A stretch of DNA of 64,000 bases from Pseudomonadota bacterium (GCA_003247575.1 QJZC01000011.1:1-64000); one strand, 5' to 3'; positions 45,451-55,120 are shown, numbered from the stretch's first letter. The notes: generated from the sequence alone by a model not told the origin. Translations and numbers: made by a program.

Positions 45451-45852
45451 GGGCGCAACGGGCCTCCACGCTCGGAATGCAGTGTCGCTCTAAGCTGCAA
45501 TGGCCAGGCTTCGAACAGTTAGATGAGCTCCAGGCGATCACTCGAATTGAAGTGGCGCTGCATGGCATCTGAGCCGGGTCGGCATCGTGATGGCCGTGGG
45601 CCGGTCGAGGCTCGAACGTCAAGACCGGCGTCGTCTCAGGGACGTGGTCTCCAGTCAGATACGAGAAATAAGCTATCCGTGGAGTCTCGAGGGGCTAGTG
45701 AACCGAGAGGGAAAAACGAGGGTAGGAGCGGGGTGACGAAACAACATGAAGGGAAGTGATGAAACTACATGAGCCACATCTACACCAATCCCCGTCGTAG
45801 GTGCGCAGTGGCAGGCGCGAGGAGCGCGTGGTGTGTGGAGTGAACTGTGGCC
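45451..45852. other. Intergenic region with an imperfect direct repeat
   Basis: These 402 bases hold the promoter of the barrel protein gene. GAAACAACATGA (45738-45749) is repeated as GAAACTACATGA (45761-45772), 23 bases apart. The segment is AT-richer than its surroundings. No gene is recognised. Confidence 0.4.
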
Positions 45853-47169
45853 TTAGGAGTCGGTCGCTTCGAGCTGCTTGTAGAAGTTGCGAGCGGACTC
45901 GTTGCCTTGGCCAGCCGCGCGCATCAACCAGAGGCGAGCGGCTGTCATATCCTTGCGGACGGTGTTCCCTGTGGCGTAGAGAATGCCCAGCCGGTACTGA
46001 GCGTCGGGCTCTCCATCACGTGCCGCTTGGGAGTACAGCTCCGCTGCGCGCAGAACGTCCTTCTCGGCTCCGATTCCAATTTCGTGCAGGCGTCCGAGCC
46101 AGTAGCGGGCATGCATGTGCCCGTTGGTGAGCGCGAGTTCGAACCAGCGGTAGGCGCCCGCTGGATCGGCGAGCTCGGGTGGGCCATTGAGCAGCAGATA
46201 GCCGACTCGGCCCTGTGCATCCGGAAGTCCGCGCTCCGCCGCGAGCCGGTACAGCTCGAGTGCCTGGGCGGGGTCGACAGGGACACCGAGGCCTGCCTCG
46301 TGCAATTGGCCCAGGTCGAATGCGGCTCGCGCATTGCCCGTCGCCGACGCCAGCTCGAGTAGGCTACGTGCTTTCTCGTAGTCTTGCTCCACGCCCCAGC
46401 CTTCGACGTAGAGCTGTGCCTGCAACGCTTGGGCTTCTGCATCTCCGGCTTCGCTCAGAGGTTCCAGTGCGCTGAAGGCGGCTTCGTAGCGGCCTTTCCA
46501 TACATCTATATAGATTCGCTCGATCGCCTCGTTCGAGGCCGCCGGCGAGTTCCTCAGCGAGAGCGGAACCGACGCGATACGCCCGATCCAGCGCGCACGT
46601 TCCTCCGCGGCAAATCGTCCGCCTTTGAAGGTGTAGCTCACTGTGTGCACACCGATGCTGCCGCGAACCAAGCGTACGAGCTGATGTTGGGCGGGACGGC
46701 CGAAGCAGCCTTCGTCCCACCACTCGAAGATCCTGTCGCTCGGATTCGTTTGGATGTCCTCGCCTGCGTGCGACGTGCAGCCCGTGCGCAACGACTCGAG
46801 GAAGTCGCTTTGTGCCTTCGAAAGGTCCGTGTCGTCGAGCCCGAAGGCGACGTGCCACGTGACGAGCCGACTCCAGTCGGCGAGCGATTGGTCGGGTTGT
46901 ACCCACTCCTTGCGTGCGTACGCGGAAGTCCGCGTCCGGCGGGCCACGTGCCAGCGGGTCGGCGATAGATCGAGGCGTACTACCTCGGGTGGGTCCGCGT
47001 ACTCTTCGCCCTGCATTGCCTCACAGGCGAGCGCGAAGTCGGCACCACTGGTGCTGAACAGGCTCGCGACCAGTACGACGGCAAGCGAGTGCAGGCTGGC
47101 GACGACCGTTCTGAAGAGCCTTTGGCTCCGAGCTGGATACACCTTGTGCACCATCACGCCGTGCATCAT
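45853..47169 (-). CDS. Exported Sel1-repeat protein
   Basis: The product has about 438 residues. A signal peptide (FRTVVASLHSLAVVLVASLF) is followed by an N-terminal domain I do not recognise and, from about residue 230, several Sel1-like repeats of about 36 residues: AEAQALQAQLYVEGWGVEQDYEKA, ARAAFDLGQLHEAGLGVPVDPAQA, HARYWLGRLHEIGIGAEKDVLRA. Sel1 repeats form alpha-solenoids that mediate protein contacts. The start is uncertain among clustered ATGs at 47169, 47166 and 47154; none has a good ribosome site. Confidence 0.75.
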   Translation of the reverse strand: MMHGVMVHKVYPARSQRLFRTVVASLHSLAVVLVASLFSTSGADFALACEAMQGEEYADPPEVVRLDLSPTRWHVARRTRTSAYARKEWVQPDQSLADWSRLVTWHVAFGLDDTDLSKAQSDFLESLRTGCTSHAGEDIQTNPSDRIFEWWDEGCFGRPAQHQLVRLVRGSIGVHTVSYTFKGGRFAAEERARWIGRIASVPLSLRNSPAASNEAIERIYIDVWKGRYEAAFSALEPLSEAGDAEAQALQAQLYVEGWGVEQDYEKARSLLELASATGNARAAFDLGQLHEAGLGVPVDPAQALELYRLAAERGLPDAQGRVGYLLLNGPPELADPAGAYRWFELALTNGHMHARYWLGRLHEIGIGAEKDVLRAAELYSQAARDGEPDAQYRLGILYATGNTVRKDMTAARLWLMRAAGQGNESARNFYKQLEATDS

Positions 47170-47849
47170 GACACGGTGACCCGGATTGGCAACCGCGAAC
47201 GCAGGGATCTGGCGCTCGTGGCTCCATCTGGATGCGGTCCGAGCTCTCCGTGCGGACGGTGCGAGACTGGTGCTGCGCGCTCGGACCCGGGCGAGGAAGG
47301 CGAGTTGAAAGAAAATGATAGTCAATAACATTCAATAGAGTGAGAGATCTTAATCTGTTCAAGGGTCCTGTATGAGCCACCAACCAAGGATTTCGATCTT
47401 CGATAAACGATACAGTCAGGATAGAAAATACAGATCAAGAAGAGGTCAGTTTTAGATCTGTGTGCTGCACTTGCTTGACAGCCTTGCTATTCCCTTTGGT
47501 ACCCCAAGGCTTCCCCGGTATTTCACGTGGTATTGCGTGGAAGTCTCGCGTACGGTCGAATTGGAAATCCTAGAGGACCGCACAGTTGACAATGGGGATC
47601 CGATGCGGGCCGCTGTAAGGGACTGATAAGTTGTAATCGGCTTTCTTTCGGAAGCGTTCATCTCGAGGGATTCTCTCTCGATCGTTTGTCGAGCACCGAG
47701 GTTGCTCGAGGGATCGAGACCGCTCGAGGGATCGAATTCCTCGGCGGAAAGCCGGGCAGCTCCCTGGCTCGCGTCTGAATGTGTGACCTCTAGCGAGTTC
47801 GCGCCGCTCTAGGCGTAACGCGGAAGCTAACTACGTTCAGGAGACTAGG
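47170..47849. other. Divergent regulatory region upstream of the CBM2-DUF1592 gene
   Basis: This region of about 680 bases separates the Sel1 and DUF1592 genes. It is AT-richer than average from 47300 to 47650, as expected for promoters. Three copies of CTCGAGGGAT are listed separately. TTGG-TACC-CCAA near 47496 is a short imperfect dyad. No gene is recognised. Confidence 0.5.
47662..47732. repeat. Three copies of CTCGAGGGAT
   Basis: Identical decamers lie at 47662-47671, 47705-47714 and 47723-47732. The last two sit in a longer 14-base repeat (GCTCGAGGGATCGA). They lie 118-188 bases upstream of the DUF1592 gene, where an activator or repressor could bind. Confidence 0.5.
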
Positions 47850-50800
47850 ATGACGCGGAGACAACCCCGGCTGAGATGGGCCGCCATGGCTCTGATGATG
47901 GCAGGGTTTGCCCTGTGCGGGCAGGAGGTGCGCGCACAGGGTGTGGCATGTGAGGTCGAGTATCGAATCAACGGTCAGTGGGGAACCGGATTCAACACGA
48001 CCGTCCTTTTGAAGAACCCGACCGATCAGCCGATCGAGAACTGGACCCTGCGCTGGGAGATGCCCGGCGACGAGCAGATCACGCAGCTCTGGAACGGTTC
48101 GTCGTCCCAGACCGGCAGCTCGGTCGAGGTGAGCAACCTGTCCTACAACTCGGTCATTCCAGTCGGCGGACGGGTGGTGTTCGGGTTCAACGGGCGGCGC
48201 ACGGCCGAAGCCAGTGTGCCCGCAGCCTTCTCGATGAACGGGATCCCCTGCGGAGTCCCCGTCGCCGACATGCCGGCCCCCGCGCCAGCACCGACACCTG
48301 CCCCCGCCCCGATGCCCGACGTGCAGCCAGAGCCAGAGCCAGAGCCTGCGCCGGGCCCCGTTGCCGAGGAGCGTTCCTCGAAGATCGTGGAGCCCGCCAA
48401 CGGCGCCATCGTGCCGCGGAAGTTCAAGGTGGTCATGGAGGTCAAGGGACTCAAGGTGGAGCCCTCTGGGCCGGTCAATCCAGATGCGGGCCATCTCCAC
48501 ATTCTGGTGGACACCGACTACACGCCGATCGGCGAGTCGATCCCTTTCGACCTGCAGCACTTGCACTACGGCAAGGCGCAGCTGGAAGCGGAACTGGAGC
48601 TCGAACCGGGACCGCACTCCCTCAAGCTCCAGTTTGCGGATGGCCGCCATGTGGCCCTCGATGGTGAGGAATTCATCGATGAGATCGACGTGGTAGTGGC
48701 CGAGAATCGCATTCTCGAGCCCGCCGATGGGGCGACCGTTCCCACGACCTTCACGGTCGTGATGGCTGCCGACGGCCTCAAGGTCGAGCCTTCGGGCGTG
48801 GTCAATGCCGGCGCTGGCCACCTCCACATCCTGGTCGACACGGCCTTCATCGCCGCCGGAATCGGGATTCCTTTCGATCCGATGCACATCCACTACGGGA
48901 AGGGACAGACCGAGGCCGAGGTGACCTTGCCGCCGGGTCAGCACACGCTCAAGCTCCAGTTCGCGGACGGACTTCACCGCGGACTGATCGGAACCCAGTA
49001 TCGCGATGAGATTACGGTGAACGTCGTAGCCGATGAGTCCGAGATCCCAGAGGACGACGGTACGGCATCGCAGCCCGAGCCGGAGCCGGCAGGTCCGACC
49101 GGTGAGGCCCTGTATGCCGCACAGTGCGCGGGGTGTCATGGCGATGACGGCGAGGGTCTCGGAACCTTCCCGGACCTCTATCGGGCCTACCCGAGCCGTG
49201 TCGCCTACGTTCAAAAGACGGTATTCGACATGCCGCTCGCCAACCCAGCCTCCTGTGGGGAGGAGTGCGCTGAGCTCGTGACGCAGTACATCGAGCAGGT
49301 ACTGCTACCGCGTGCCGGCTTCGGTGCTTCGGTCGTGATCGGGCCGGATCGTCCGGACACACAGAACCCGACGACCGGTGGGCCGGTCGCAGGGGGCGAC
49401 GGTGCTGGTGGTGGCTCAGGTGGAGATGACGGCTTCGATCCGATTCCGCCCAAGCCCGAGCTCGCATGCAATGGCGAGACTCCAGGTCCGCGGGCACTTC
49501 GCCTGCTGACGCGGCGCGAGTACGAGAACACGACCCGCGACCTGCTCGGTGTAGAGATTCCGACGATCCTGCAGGATCTGCCGATCGAAGCGCGCGAGCT
49601 CGAGTACGACAACAACATCGAGGTGAACGTCATCACGGCGCGTCACATCGACGCCTATCTCGACGTCGCTTCCAAACTCGCGGACAAGGCCGTATCGCAG
49701 AACAGGAATGGGCTGCTCAGCTGCGACCCGAACCGCAATGAGGATCAGTGCGCGCGTCAGTTCGTTTCCGAGGTCGGTCTCAAGGCCTACCGCCGGCCGC
49801 TCACCGGTGAAGAGGCGGATGGCTTGCTGTCGTTCTTCGGCGGCGCGGGCAGCTTCGACGATGGCATGCGCCAGGCATTGGTCGCCATGCTGGTCTCGCC
49901 GAACTTCCTGTACCGCTCGGAGCTCGGTTCGCCGGCCGGTGGAGGCAACTTCCAGCTGTCGCCGTACGAGATCGCCTCGGCTCTCTCGTACCTGTTCCTC
50001 GGCTCCATGCCCGACGATCAGCTGTTCCAGGCGGCAGCCAACAATGCGCTACGCACCCCGGAGCAACGGGTCGCTCAGGCTCAGCGCCTGATCGACGATC
50101 CGAGGTCGCGGGCTCAAATCGGTGTGTTCGCCGCGCAGTGGCTGGGATCCGATCCGTTCCAGACGGGCGAGAAGGATCGCAGCGTGTACCCGAACTACAC
50201 GGGGGCCGTTCAGGCAGCGTCGGACGACGAGCTGGTCGAGTTCTTCAACCACGTCATCTTCGAGAGCACCGGCACTGTGCAGGAGCTCTTCGAGGCGGAC
50301 TACGTGTTCGTGAACTCCGATCTCGCTCGCTTCTACAACCTGTCGGCACCGGGCGCGACCGCGAACGACTTCGTCAAGGTTCCCGTCCCAGACGGAAGCC
50401 GTGGCGGCATCCTCGGGCTCGCGAGCGTGTTGGCCTCGTATGCGCACTCGGACGATTCGTCGCCGATCAAGCGCGGTGTATTCGTGCGCAAGCGACTGCT
50501 CTGCCACGAGCTACCTGCGCCGCCGCCAGCGATCGACAACACACCTCCGGGACTGGACCCGAGTCTCACGACGCGCGAGCGTTTCGCTGCGCACAGTGCG
50601 AGCCCGTTCTGCCAGACCTGCCACCAGTACATCGACGACCTCGGATTCGGTCTCGAGCGCTACAACGGAGCAGGTGAGTTCAGGCAGAGCGAGTTCGGGA
50701 TGCCGATCGATGACTCTGGCTCCATCAAGGCGCTCGTCGGGTTCGACCCCGACAACCTGAACGGGAACTTCCGAAGCGTCCCGTTCCAGGGTTTGCGTCA

Positions 50801-51020
50801 GCTGAGTGGCTTGCTGGCGACGAGTCCAGACGTTCCGGACTGTCTGGCGAAGCAGTACTTCCGCTATACGCGCGGGTACAAGGAGCGGGAATCGGACGCC
50901 TGTACGATCGATGGTCTACAGAAGGTGTTCGAGGCCAGCGACTATGATCTCAGGACGCTGCTCATCAGCATCGTCAATTCGCCGTCGTTCACACTTCGGC
51001 GTGCAGAGGAGGGGCGATAA
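47850..51020 (+). CDS. Exported CBM2 - DUF4399x2 - cytochrome c - DUF1587/1592/1588/1585 protein
   Basis: The protein has 1056 residues, preceded by AGGAG with good spacing. After a signal peptide, residues about 30-135 form a CBM2-type carbohydrate-binding module (YRINGQWGTGFNTTVLLKN, NWTLRWEMPGDEQITQLWN). A Pro-rich linker leads to two DUF4399 domains with the HLHILVD and HYGK motifs (about 175-270 and 275-390). A class I cytochrome c domain follows (heme CAGCH about residue 426, distal M in VFDMPLANP). The rest is the planctomycete-type series: LTRREYENTTRDLLG, FVSEVGLKAYRRPLTGEE, SYLFLGSMPDDQLF, HSDDSSPIKRGVFVRKRLLCHELP and a second heme-type motif, CQTCH, about residue 921. It probably binds a polysaccharide and transfers electrons. 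Confidence 0.93.
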   Translation: MTRRQPRLRWAAMALMMAGFALCGQEVRAQGVACEVEYRINGQWGTGFNTTVLLKNPTDQPIENWTLRWEMPGDEQITQLWNGSSSQTGSSVEVSNLSYNSVIPVGGRVVFGFNGRRTAEASVPAAFSMNGIPCGVPVADMPAPAPAPTPAPAPMPDVQPEPEPEPAPGPVAEERSSKIVEPANGAIVPRKFKVVMEVKGLKVEPSGPVNPDAGHLHILVDTDYTPIGESIPFDLQHLHYGKAQLEAELELEPGPHSLKLQFADGRHVALDGEEFIDEIDVVVAENRILEPADGATVPTTFTVVMAADGLKVEPSGVVNAGAGHLHILVDTAFIAAGIGIPFDPMHIHYGKGQTEAEVTLPPGQHTLKLQFADGLHRGLIGTQYRDEITVNVVADESEIPEDDGTASQPEPEPAGPTGEALYAAQCAGCHGDDGEGLGTFPDLYRAYPSRVAYVQKTVFDMPLANPASCGEECAELVTQYIEQVLLPRAGFGASVVIGPDRPDTQNPTTGGPVAGGDGAGGGSGGDDGFDPIPPKPELACNGETPGPRALRLLTRREYENTTRDLLGVEIPTILQDLPIEARELEYDNNIEVNVITARHIDAYLDVASKLADKAVSQNRNGLLSCDPNRNEDQCARQFVSEVGLKAYRRPLTGEEADGLLSFFGGAGSFDDGMRQALVAMLVSPNFLYRSELGSPAGGGNFQLSPYEIASALSYLFLGSMPDDQLFQAAANNALRTPEQRVAQAQRLIDDPRSRAQIGVFAAQWLGSDPFQTGEKDRSVYPNYTGAVQAASDDELVEFFNHVIFESTGTVQELFEADYVFVNSDLARFYNLSAPGATANDFVKVPVPDGSRGGILGLASVLASYAHSDDSSPIKRGVFVRKRLLCHELPAPPPAIDNTPPGLDPSLTTRERFAAHSASPFCQTCHQYIDDLGFGLERYNGAGEFRQSEFGMPIDDSGSIKALVGFDPDNLNGNFRSVPFQGLRQLSGLLATSPDVPDCLAKQYFRYTRGYKERESDACTIDGLQKVFEASDYDLRTLLISIVNSPSFTLRRAEEGR

Positions 51021-51022
51021 TC

Positions 51023-52375
51023 ATGTCACCCGTCATCAATCGTCGAAGCTTTCTCAAAGGAGCCGCGGCGGCGGCGCCCACGGCGGCGCTGCTTCCGCTC
51101 GCGGGTGGGTTTGGCCTGAATCCGGTGTTCGCTGCCGGAGGAGGACCCAAGCGTGCGATCTTCTTCTTCATTCCGGATGGTTGTATCCCGCAGAGCTTCC
51201 ATCCATCGGGGAGCGAGTTCGCATTCCGCCTCGGGCCACAAACCCAAGCCCTCGATTCCGTGCGGAACGACTGTGTGTTCCTCTCGGGGTTCCGCATGTA
51301 CGAGGGCGGGAACTCGCACGAAGGTGGGGTCGCCAAGGTGCTCACGGGCAACAGCGACCGCTCGCTCGACGTGTTCCTCGCGGAGCAGCTACGCGGCCAG
51401 ACGCCGATTTCGTCGCTGTACTTGGGGATCCACGCTACGCATGAGAACGGGAACAACTACTTCTCGTTCCTGCCGGGGAACAAGGTGCGCACACCGGAGG
51501 ACAATCCGCTCAAGGCCTTTGAGCAGACCTTCGGCAAGCCCGGAAACTCTGGCGGTGGCGGTGGTGGGGGCGGCGGCGCTCAGGCGGTGGATCCGCGTGC
51601 GAGCGTTCTCGACGTCTCGCTAGGGGAGCTGCAACGGCTGCAGAACCGGCTCGGGTCTACGGAGCGACAGAAGCTGGACCTGCACTTGACGGCGCTGCGC
51701 GAGGTCGAGCAACGCATCAAAGCGGTCAGCTCGGCACCCTCCACATCCGCGAGCGCAGGAGCCCTGAGCGTCGATACCTTCAACTCGGAAGGTTTCGTGG
51801 TGCCGGAAGGCTTCCACGGGTATCCCTCGGTCTTCAATCGCGAGGAGAACTTCGAGCTCGTCGGGAAGCTGCAGACCGATCTGGCGGTGTTGGCGCTGGC
51901 CAACGACGTCACTCGCGTGGTGTCGATCCAGTGGTCGCATCCGGTGAGCCCCACGCAGATGGCGTTCACGGGTTCCACGCAGCGCCATCACGACGCATCG
52001 CACTACGGTGCGCCGGACAGCGCGACGGCGCGGAACTTCAACCTCTTGCAGAACTACTACTGCGGTCAGCTTGCCAGCTTGATCAACAAGCTGCGCTCGG
52101 TACCGGAAGGCGATGGCACGTTGCTCGAGAACACCATCATCTTCCTGTTCTCGGAGCTGGGTGACAGCAACCTGCACAGCCACAGCAACATGCCGTTCAT
52201 TCTGGCGGGGCAGGCGGGTGGTGCACTGCCGACGGGACGCTTGGTGAACCTACCGGAGGAGGCCCATAGCAAGATCTTGGTCAGCATCGCGAACGCGATG
52301 GGATTCAACATCGACAGCTTCGGCTTTACCGGGCGGGGACGGGGAGGCGTTCCGGGACTTCTCGCGAACAGCTAG
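51023..52375 (+). CDS. Tat-exported DUF1552 protein
   Basis: The product has 450 residues. A twin-arginine signal (NRRSFLKGAAAAAP) opens the protein, so it is exported folded. The DUF1552 core is seen in FFIPDGCIPQSFHPSG, QTQALDSVRNDCVFLSG, TRVVSIQWSHPVSPTQM and LGDSNLHSHSNMPFILAGQ. A Gly-rich loop lies about residue 175. It starts three bases after the DUF1592 gene behind GAGGAG, so they are one operon; the DUF1592/DUF1552 pairing is conserved in several phyla, with no established reaction. Confidence 0.93.
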   Translation: MSPVINRRSFLKGAAAAAPTAALLPLAGGFGLNPVFAAGGGPKRAIFFFIPDGCIPQSFHPSGSEFAFRLGPQTQALDSVRNDCVFLSGFRMYEGGNSHEGGVAKVLTGNSDRSLDVFLAEQLRGQTPISSLYLGIHATHENGNNYFSFLPGNKVRTPEDNPLKAFEQTFGKPGNSGGGGGGGGGAQAVDPRASVLDVSLGELQRLQNRLGSTERQKLDLHLTALREVEQRIKAVSSAPSTSASAGALSVDTFNSEGFVVPEGFHGYPSVFNREENFELVGKLQTDLAVLALANDVTRVVSIQWSHPVSPTQMAFTGSTQRHHDASHYGAPDSATARNFNLLQNYYCGQLASLINKLRSVPEGDGTLLENTIIFLFSELGDSNLHSHSNMPFILAGQAGGALPTGRLVNLPEEAHSKILVSIANAMGFNIDSFGFTGRGRGGVPGLLANS

Positions 52376-52420
52376 CCAGGCGAGTCCGGCTCGCGTCCAG
52401 CGAGCTGGCGCCATCCACCG

Positions 52421-52454
52421 GGCCCCCGCGATCCGCACGCGGATCGCGGGGGCC
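52421..52454 (+). terminator. Strong hairpin terminator after the DUF1592-DUF1552 operon
   Basis: A perfect 15-bp inverted repeat (52421-52435 with 52440-52454) encloses a four-base loop CACG, 46 bases after the DUF1552 stop. The U-tract is weak, but the stem is very GC-rich. Confidence 0.85.
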
Positions 52455-52494
52455 TCTCGCGTTCTCGGTGTGGCGGTCGGTATACTCCTTGCCG

Positions 52495-53274
52495 ATGGAG
52501 GAGGTTCGCGTCGGTCGAAACGCCCCGTGCCCTTGTGGGAGCGGGAAGAAGTACAAGCGTTGCTGCCTCGAGCTCCAGCAACGGATCACCCAGGCCGACC
52601 TGCTCTGGCAGCGTTGTACTCGCGCAAACGATCGGATCGCTGCGCACTTGTCTCAACAGCTGCCACGGAGCTTGGATCCCCGGCTGGTCGCTGAGGCCAG
52701 CCGCCGATTCTACCTCTGGCAGGAGCCGGTACATCCGTTGCTCGGATCACGCGAAATCCACAACGTGTTCTACGACTGGCTGTTCTTTCGCTTCATCGCA
52801 GACCCGCTCGAGCCTCGTGACCTAGACCTGGAGGCTCCGCTGGAGACTGTGGGTCGGTTATGTCTCGAACGGCAGGCGAAGCGGCTATCCGAACTGGAAC
52901 GGCGGATTCTGGGCGCGGCCCTGCAGCGGGGCAACAGCCTGGTCGCCGTTCGAGGCGTGGAGTGGGGCAGGGGGCTCCTCGTCGAGGATCTGTTCACCGG
53001 GGAAGAGTTCGAGCTGGCGGAGCGGGAGGGGTCGAAGGACACCGAGGCCGGCATGATCCTGTTTGCTCACATTGCAGCCCTGCCAGAGCTCCCCCATCTG
53101 CTCGCATGCAGCCCCCTGCCGTTGCCGGCCTCGCTCGCAGGGATGATCTGCGAGCGTGCCGACGAGCTCCGTCCACCCGGAGGCTGGACTCCCGAGCGGC
53201 TTTCGCATCACGACGACGAGATTCGCGATCTCTACTTCGAAGGGGTCCGCGCGAGCTCCGCTGCGGGGAGCTGA
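52495..53274 (+). CDS. SEC-C motif protein
   Basis: The product has about 259 residues. It begins MEEVRVGRNAPCPCGSGKKYKRCC, the SEC-C zinc-binding motif found at the end of SecA and in many small proteins. The remaining 230 residues are helical with no further motif. The ATG at 52495 is used; a GTG nine codons upstream is also in frame. It is convergent with the GNAT-nitrilase gene. Confidence 0.85.
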   Translation: MEEVRVGRNAPCPCGSGKKYKRCCLELQQRITQADLLWQRCTRANDRIAAHLSQQLPRSLDPRLVAEASRRFYLWQEPVHPLLGSREIHNVFYDWLFFRFIADPLEPRDLDLEAPLETVGRLCLERQAKRLSELERRILGAALQRGNSLVAVRGVEWGRGLLVEDLFTGEEFELAEREGSKDTEAGMILFAHIAALPELPHLLACSPLPLPASLAGMICERADELRPPGGWTPERLSHHDDEIRDLYFEGVRASSAAGS

Positions 53275-53307
53275 CCGGATGTTGGACCCGCCTCCGGCTC
53301 GAGCTCC

Positions 53308-53364
53308 GGAATCGCGGCTGCCGGGCCTAGTCGCAGACTCGAACGGCCCGGCAGCCGCGATTCC
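53308..53364. terminator. Bidirectional hairpin between convergent genes
   Basis: A perfect 20-bp inverted repeat (53308-53327 with 53345-53364) encloses a 17-base loop. It lies in the gap between the SEC-C gene (ends 53274) and the GNAT-nitrilase gene (ends 53469). It has no U-tract on either side, so it may be a terminator or a structural or repeat element. Confidence 0.6.
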
Positions 53365-53468
53365 TGAGCCCGAGCGTCCGGGGTGGCCCGGGCGTTGCGG
53401 TTCGGTTTGGTGCCCGGCAGGCCGATTCTGCGTAGTTCCGTGAGCGAGGCTCCGTCGTGCGTGGCCCT

Positions 53469-55031
53469 TTAGACCTCTTGGTCCAGCTTTCCGGCCTGGC
53501 GGTAGCGGACACTGTAGAGCTCGGTGCGGCGATCGGTCCACGGTCGCACCGTGCCCGAGGCGCGGTTTCGACGCAGGGTTTCCAGGTCGACCTCGTGTGT
53601 CAGCACCGTCTCGATGTTTGGACTGCTCTCGGCTGCGATGGCATCTCGCGCGAAGCCGACGTCGGATGGGGTAAAAATGCCGCATTGAGAGTAGTGGATG
53701 TCGGCGTTCTCGACGAAGGGCAGGTTGCCTGCGCAGCCCGCGATCGCGACGTAGATCTGGTTCTCGATCGCGCGTGCCTGCGCGCACGCGCGAACGCGTA
53801 GGTATCCCAGCCGGTCGTTGGTGTTGAAGGGGACGAAGAGGATCTGAGCACCCCGGGAGACGGCGATACGAGCGAGTTCGGGAAACTCGACGTCGTAGCA
53901 GACCATGATCGCGATCTTGCCTCGATCGGTGTCGAAGACCTCCAGCTGGTCTCCCGGCTGAACTCCCCACCAGTGGCTTTCGTTCGGAGTGATGTGCAGC
54001 TTCGACTGACGCCCGATCGATCCGTCGCGGCGGAACAGGAAGCCGACGTTCTGGATTCCCCGATCCTCCTGCACGAAGGTCGAGCCGCCGACCACATTCA
54101 CGTTGTAGCGTAGCGCGAGCTCCGCCATGAGCTCGAGATAGCGAGGTGTGTACTCCGCGAGCTGGCGGGGGGCCTCGCCGGGGCGTCCCTTGGGAATCAG
54201 CGACAGGAGCTGGGTCGTGAACAGCTCTGGGAAGAGCACGAAGTCGGCCTTGTAGTCGCCCGCCACGTCGACGTAGTACTCGCACTGTTTCTCGAAGTCC
54301 TCGAACGAGTCCACTCCGCGCATGAGGTACTGTACGAGACTGATGCGCACGTTCGAGACGGCGCGAAGGCGTGTGTGGACATGAGGAAGGTGGTAGTCGA
54401 GGTTGGTCCACTCGAGAAAGGTCGCGTAGCCGCGTGACTCGCTGTCGTCCGGTAGATAGTCGGGGATCAGCCCCTTGAGGGCGAACCCATTTGCGAGCTG
54501 TGCGGTCAGCACTGGATCGTAGAGATCCTTACTCATGACGCGGTGCACGTAGTCGCTGGCGGACATCGCGTCCGCGTGCTGCGCGTAGCCGGGGATGCGT
54601 CCGCCGACGATGATGCGGCGTAGGTTGTGACGGGTCGCGATCTCCTTGCGTTCTTCATAGAGTCGGCGCGACAACCGATATCCGCGCATCTCGGGATCTA
54701 CCATGATCTCGATTCCGTAGAGGGTGTCGCCATTCGGGTCGTGATTGCGGATGAATCCACGATCTGCGATCACCATCCAGTCGTGCCACTCCTCGTAGTC
54801 GCCGAAGTGCACGATGAGGCTGCTGGACGAGGCGACCAGCTCGCCATCGAGCTCGATGCAGATCTGACCCTCAGGGAATCGCTCCAGCTGGCTCTCGAGG
54901 TGCTCTCGCAGCCACGGGAGGGAACCGGGGAAGCAGCGTTCCTCGAGCTCGTTCCAGGCCTCGAAGTCCTGCAGGGTGAGCTTGCGCACCGTAAGACGCG
55001 ATTCGAAGTCCTCGAGGCTCAGCCGCGCCAC
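53469..55031 (-). CDS. Bifunctional GNAT acetyltransferase / nitrilase-family hydrolase
   Basis: The protein has 520 residues. The N-terminal 210 residues are a GNAT domain (LEERCFPGSLPWLREHL, IEIMVDPEMRGYRLSRRLYEERKEI). From about 225 the nitrilase fold has a full Glu-Lys-Cys triad: Glu in LFPELFTTQ, Lys in RQSKLHITPNE, Cys about residue 378 in IMVCYDVEFPE. This fusion is known in bacteria; the substrate is unknown. The start is a GTG at 55031. Confidence 0.92.
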   Translation of the reverse strand: MARLSLEDFESRLTVRKLTLQDFEAWNELEERCFPGSLPWLREHLESQLERFPEGQICIELDGELVASSSSLIVHFGDYEEWHDWMVIADRGFIRNHDPNGDTLYGIEIMVDPEMRGYRLSRRLYEERKEIATRHNLRRIIVGGRIPGYAQHADAMSASDYVHRVMSKDLYDPVLTAQLANGFALKGLIPDYLPDDSESRGYATFLEWTNLDYHLPHVHTRLRAVSNVRISLVQYLMRGVDSFEDFEKQCEYYVDVAGDYKADFVLFPELFTTQLLSLIPKGRPGEAPRQLAEYTPRYLELMAELALRYNVNVVGGSTFVQEDRGIQNVGFLFRRDGSIGRQSKLHITPNESHWWGVQPGDQLEVFDTDRGKIAIMVCYDVEFPELARIAVSRGAQILFVPFNTNDRLGYLRVRACAQARAIENQIYVAIAGCAGNLPFVENADIHYSQCGIFTPSDVGFARDAIAAESSPNIETVLTHEVDLETLRRNRASGTVRPWTDRRTELYSVRYRQAGKLDQEV

Positions 55032-55120
55032 GATTCGAGCATCTCCGGTCGCTGGTTTCGCGCGGACCCGCAGCTAGCGCCTGTGTCGCACCCCAACTGT
55101 CGCATCGCCCCATATATGCG

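Noticed and set aside
47790..49214. 474-codon minus-strand frame over the CBM2/DUF4399 region
   Set aside because: Shadow of the fused cytochrome gene; His/Gly/Arg-rich, with no domain.
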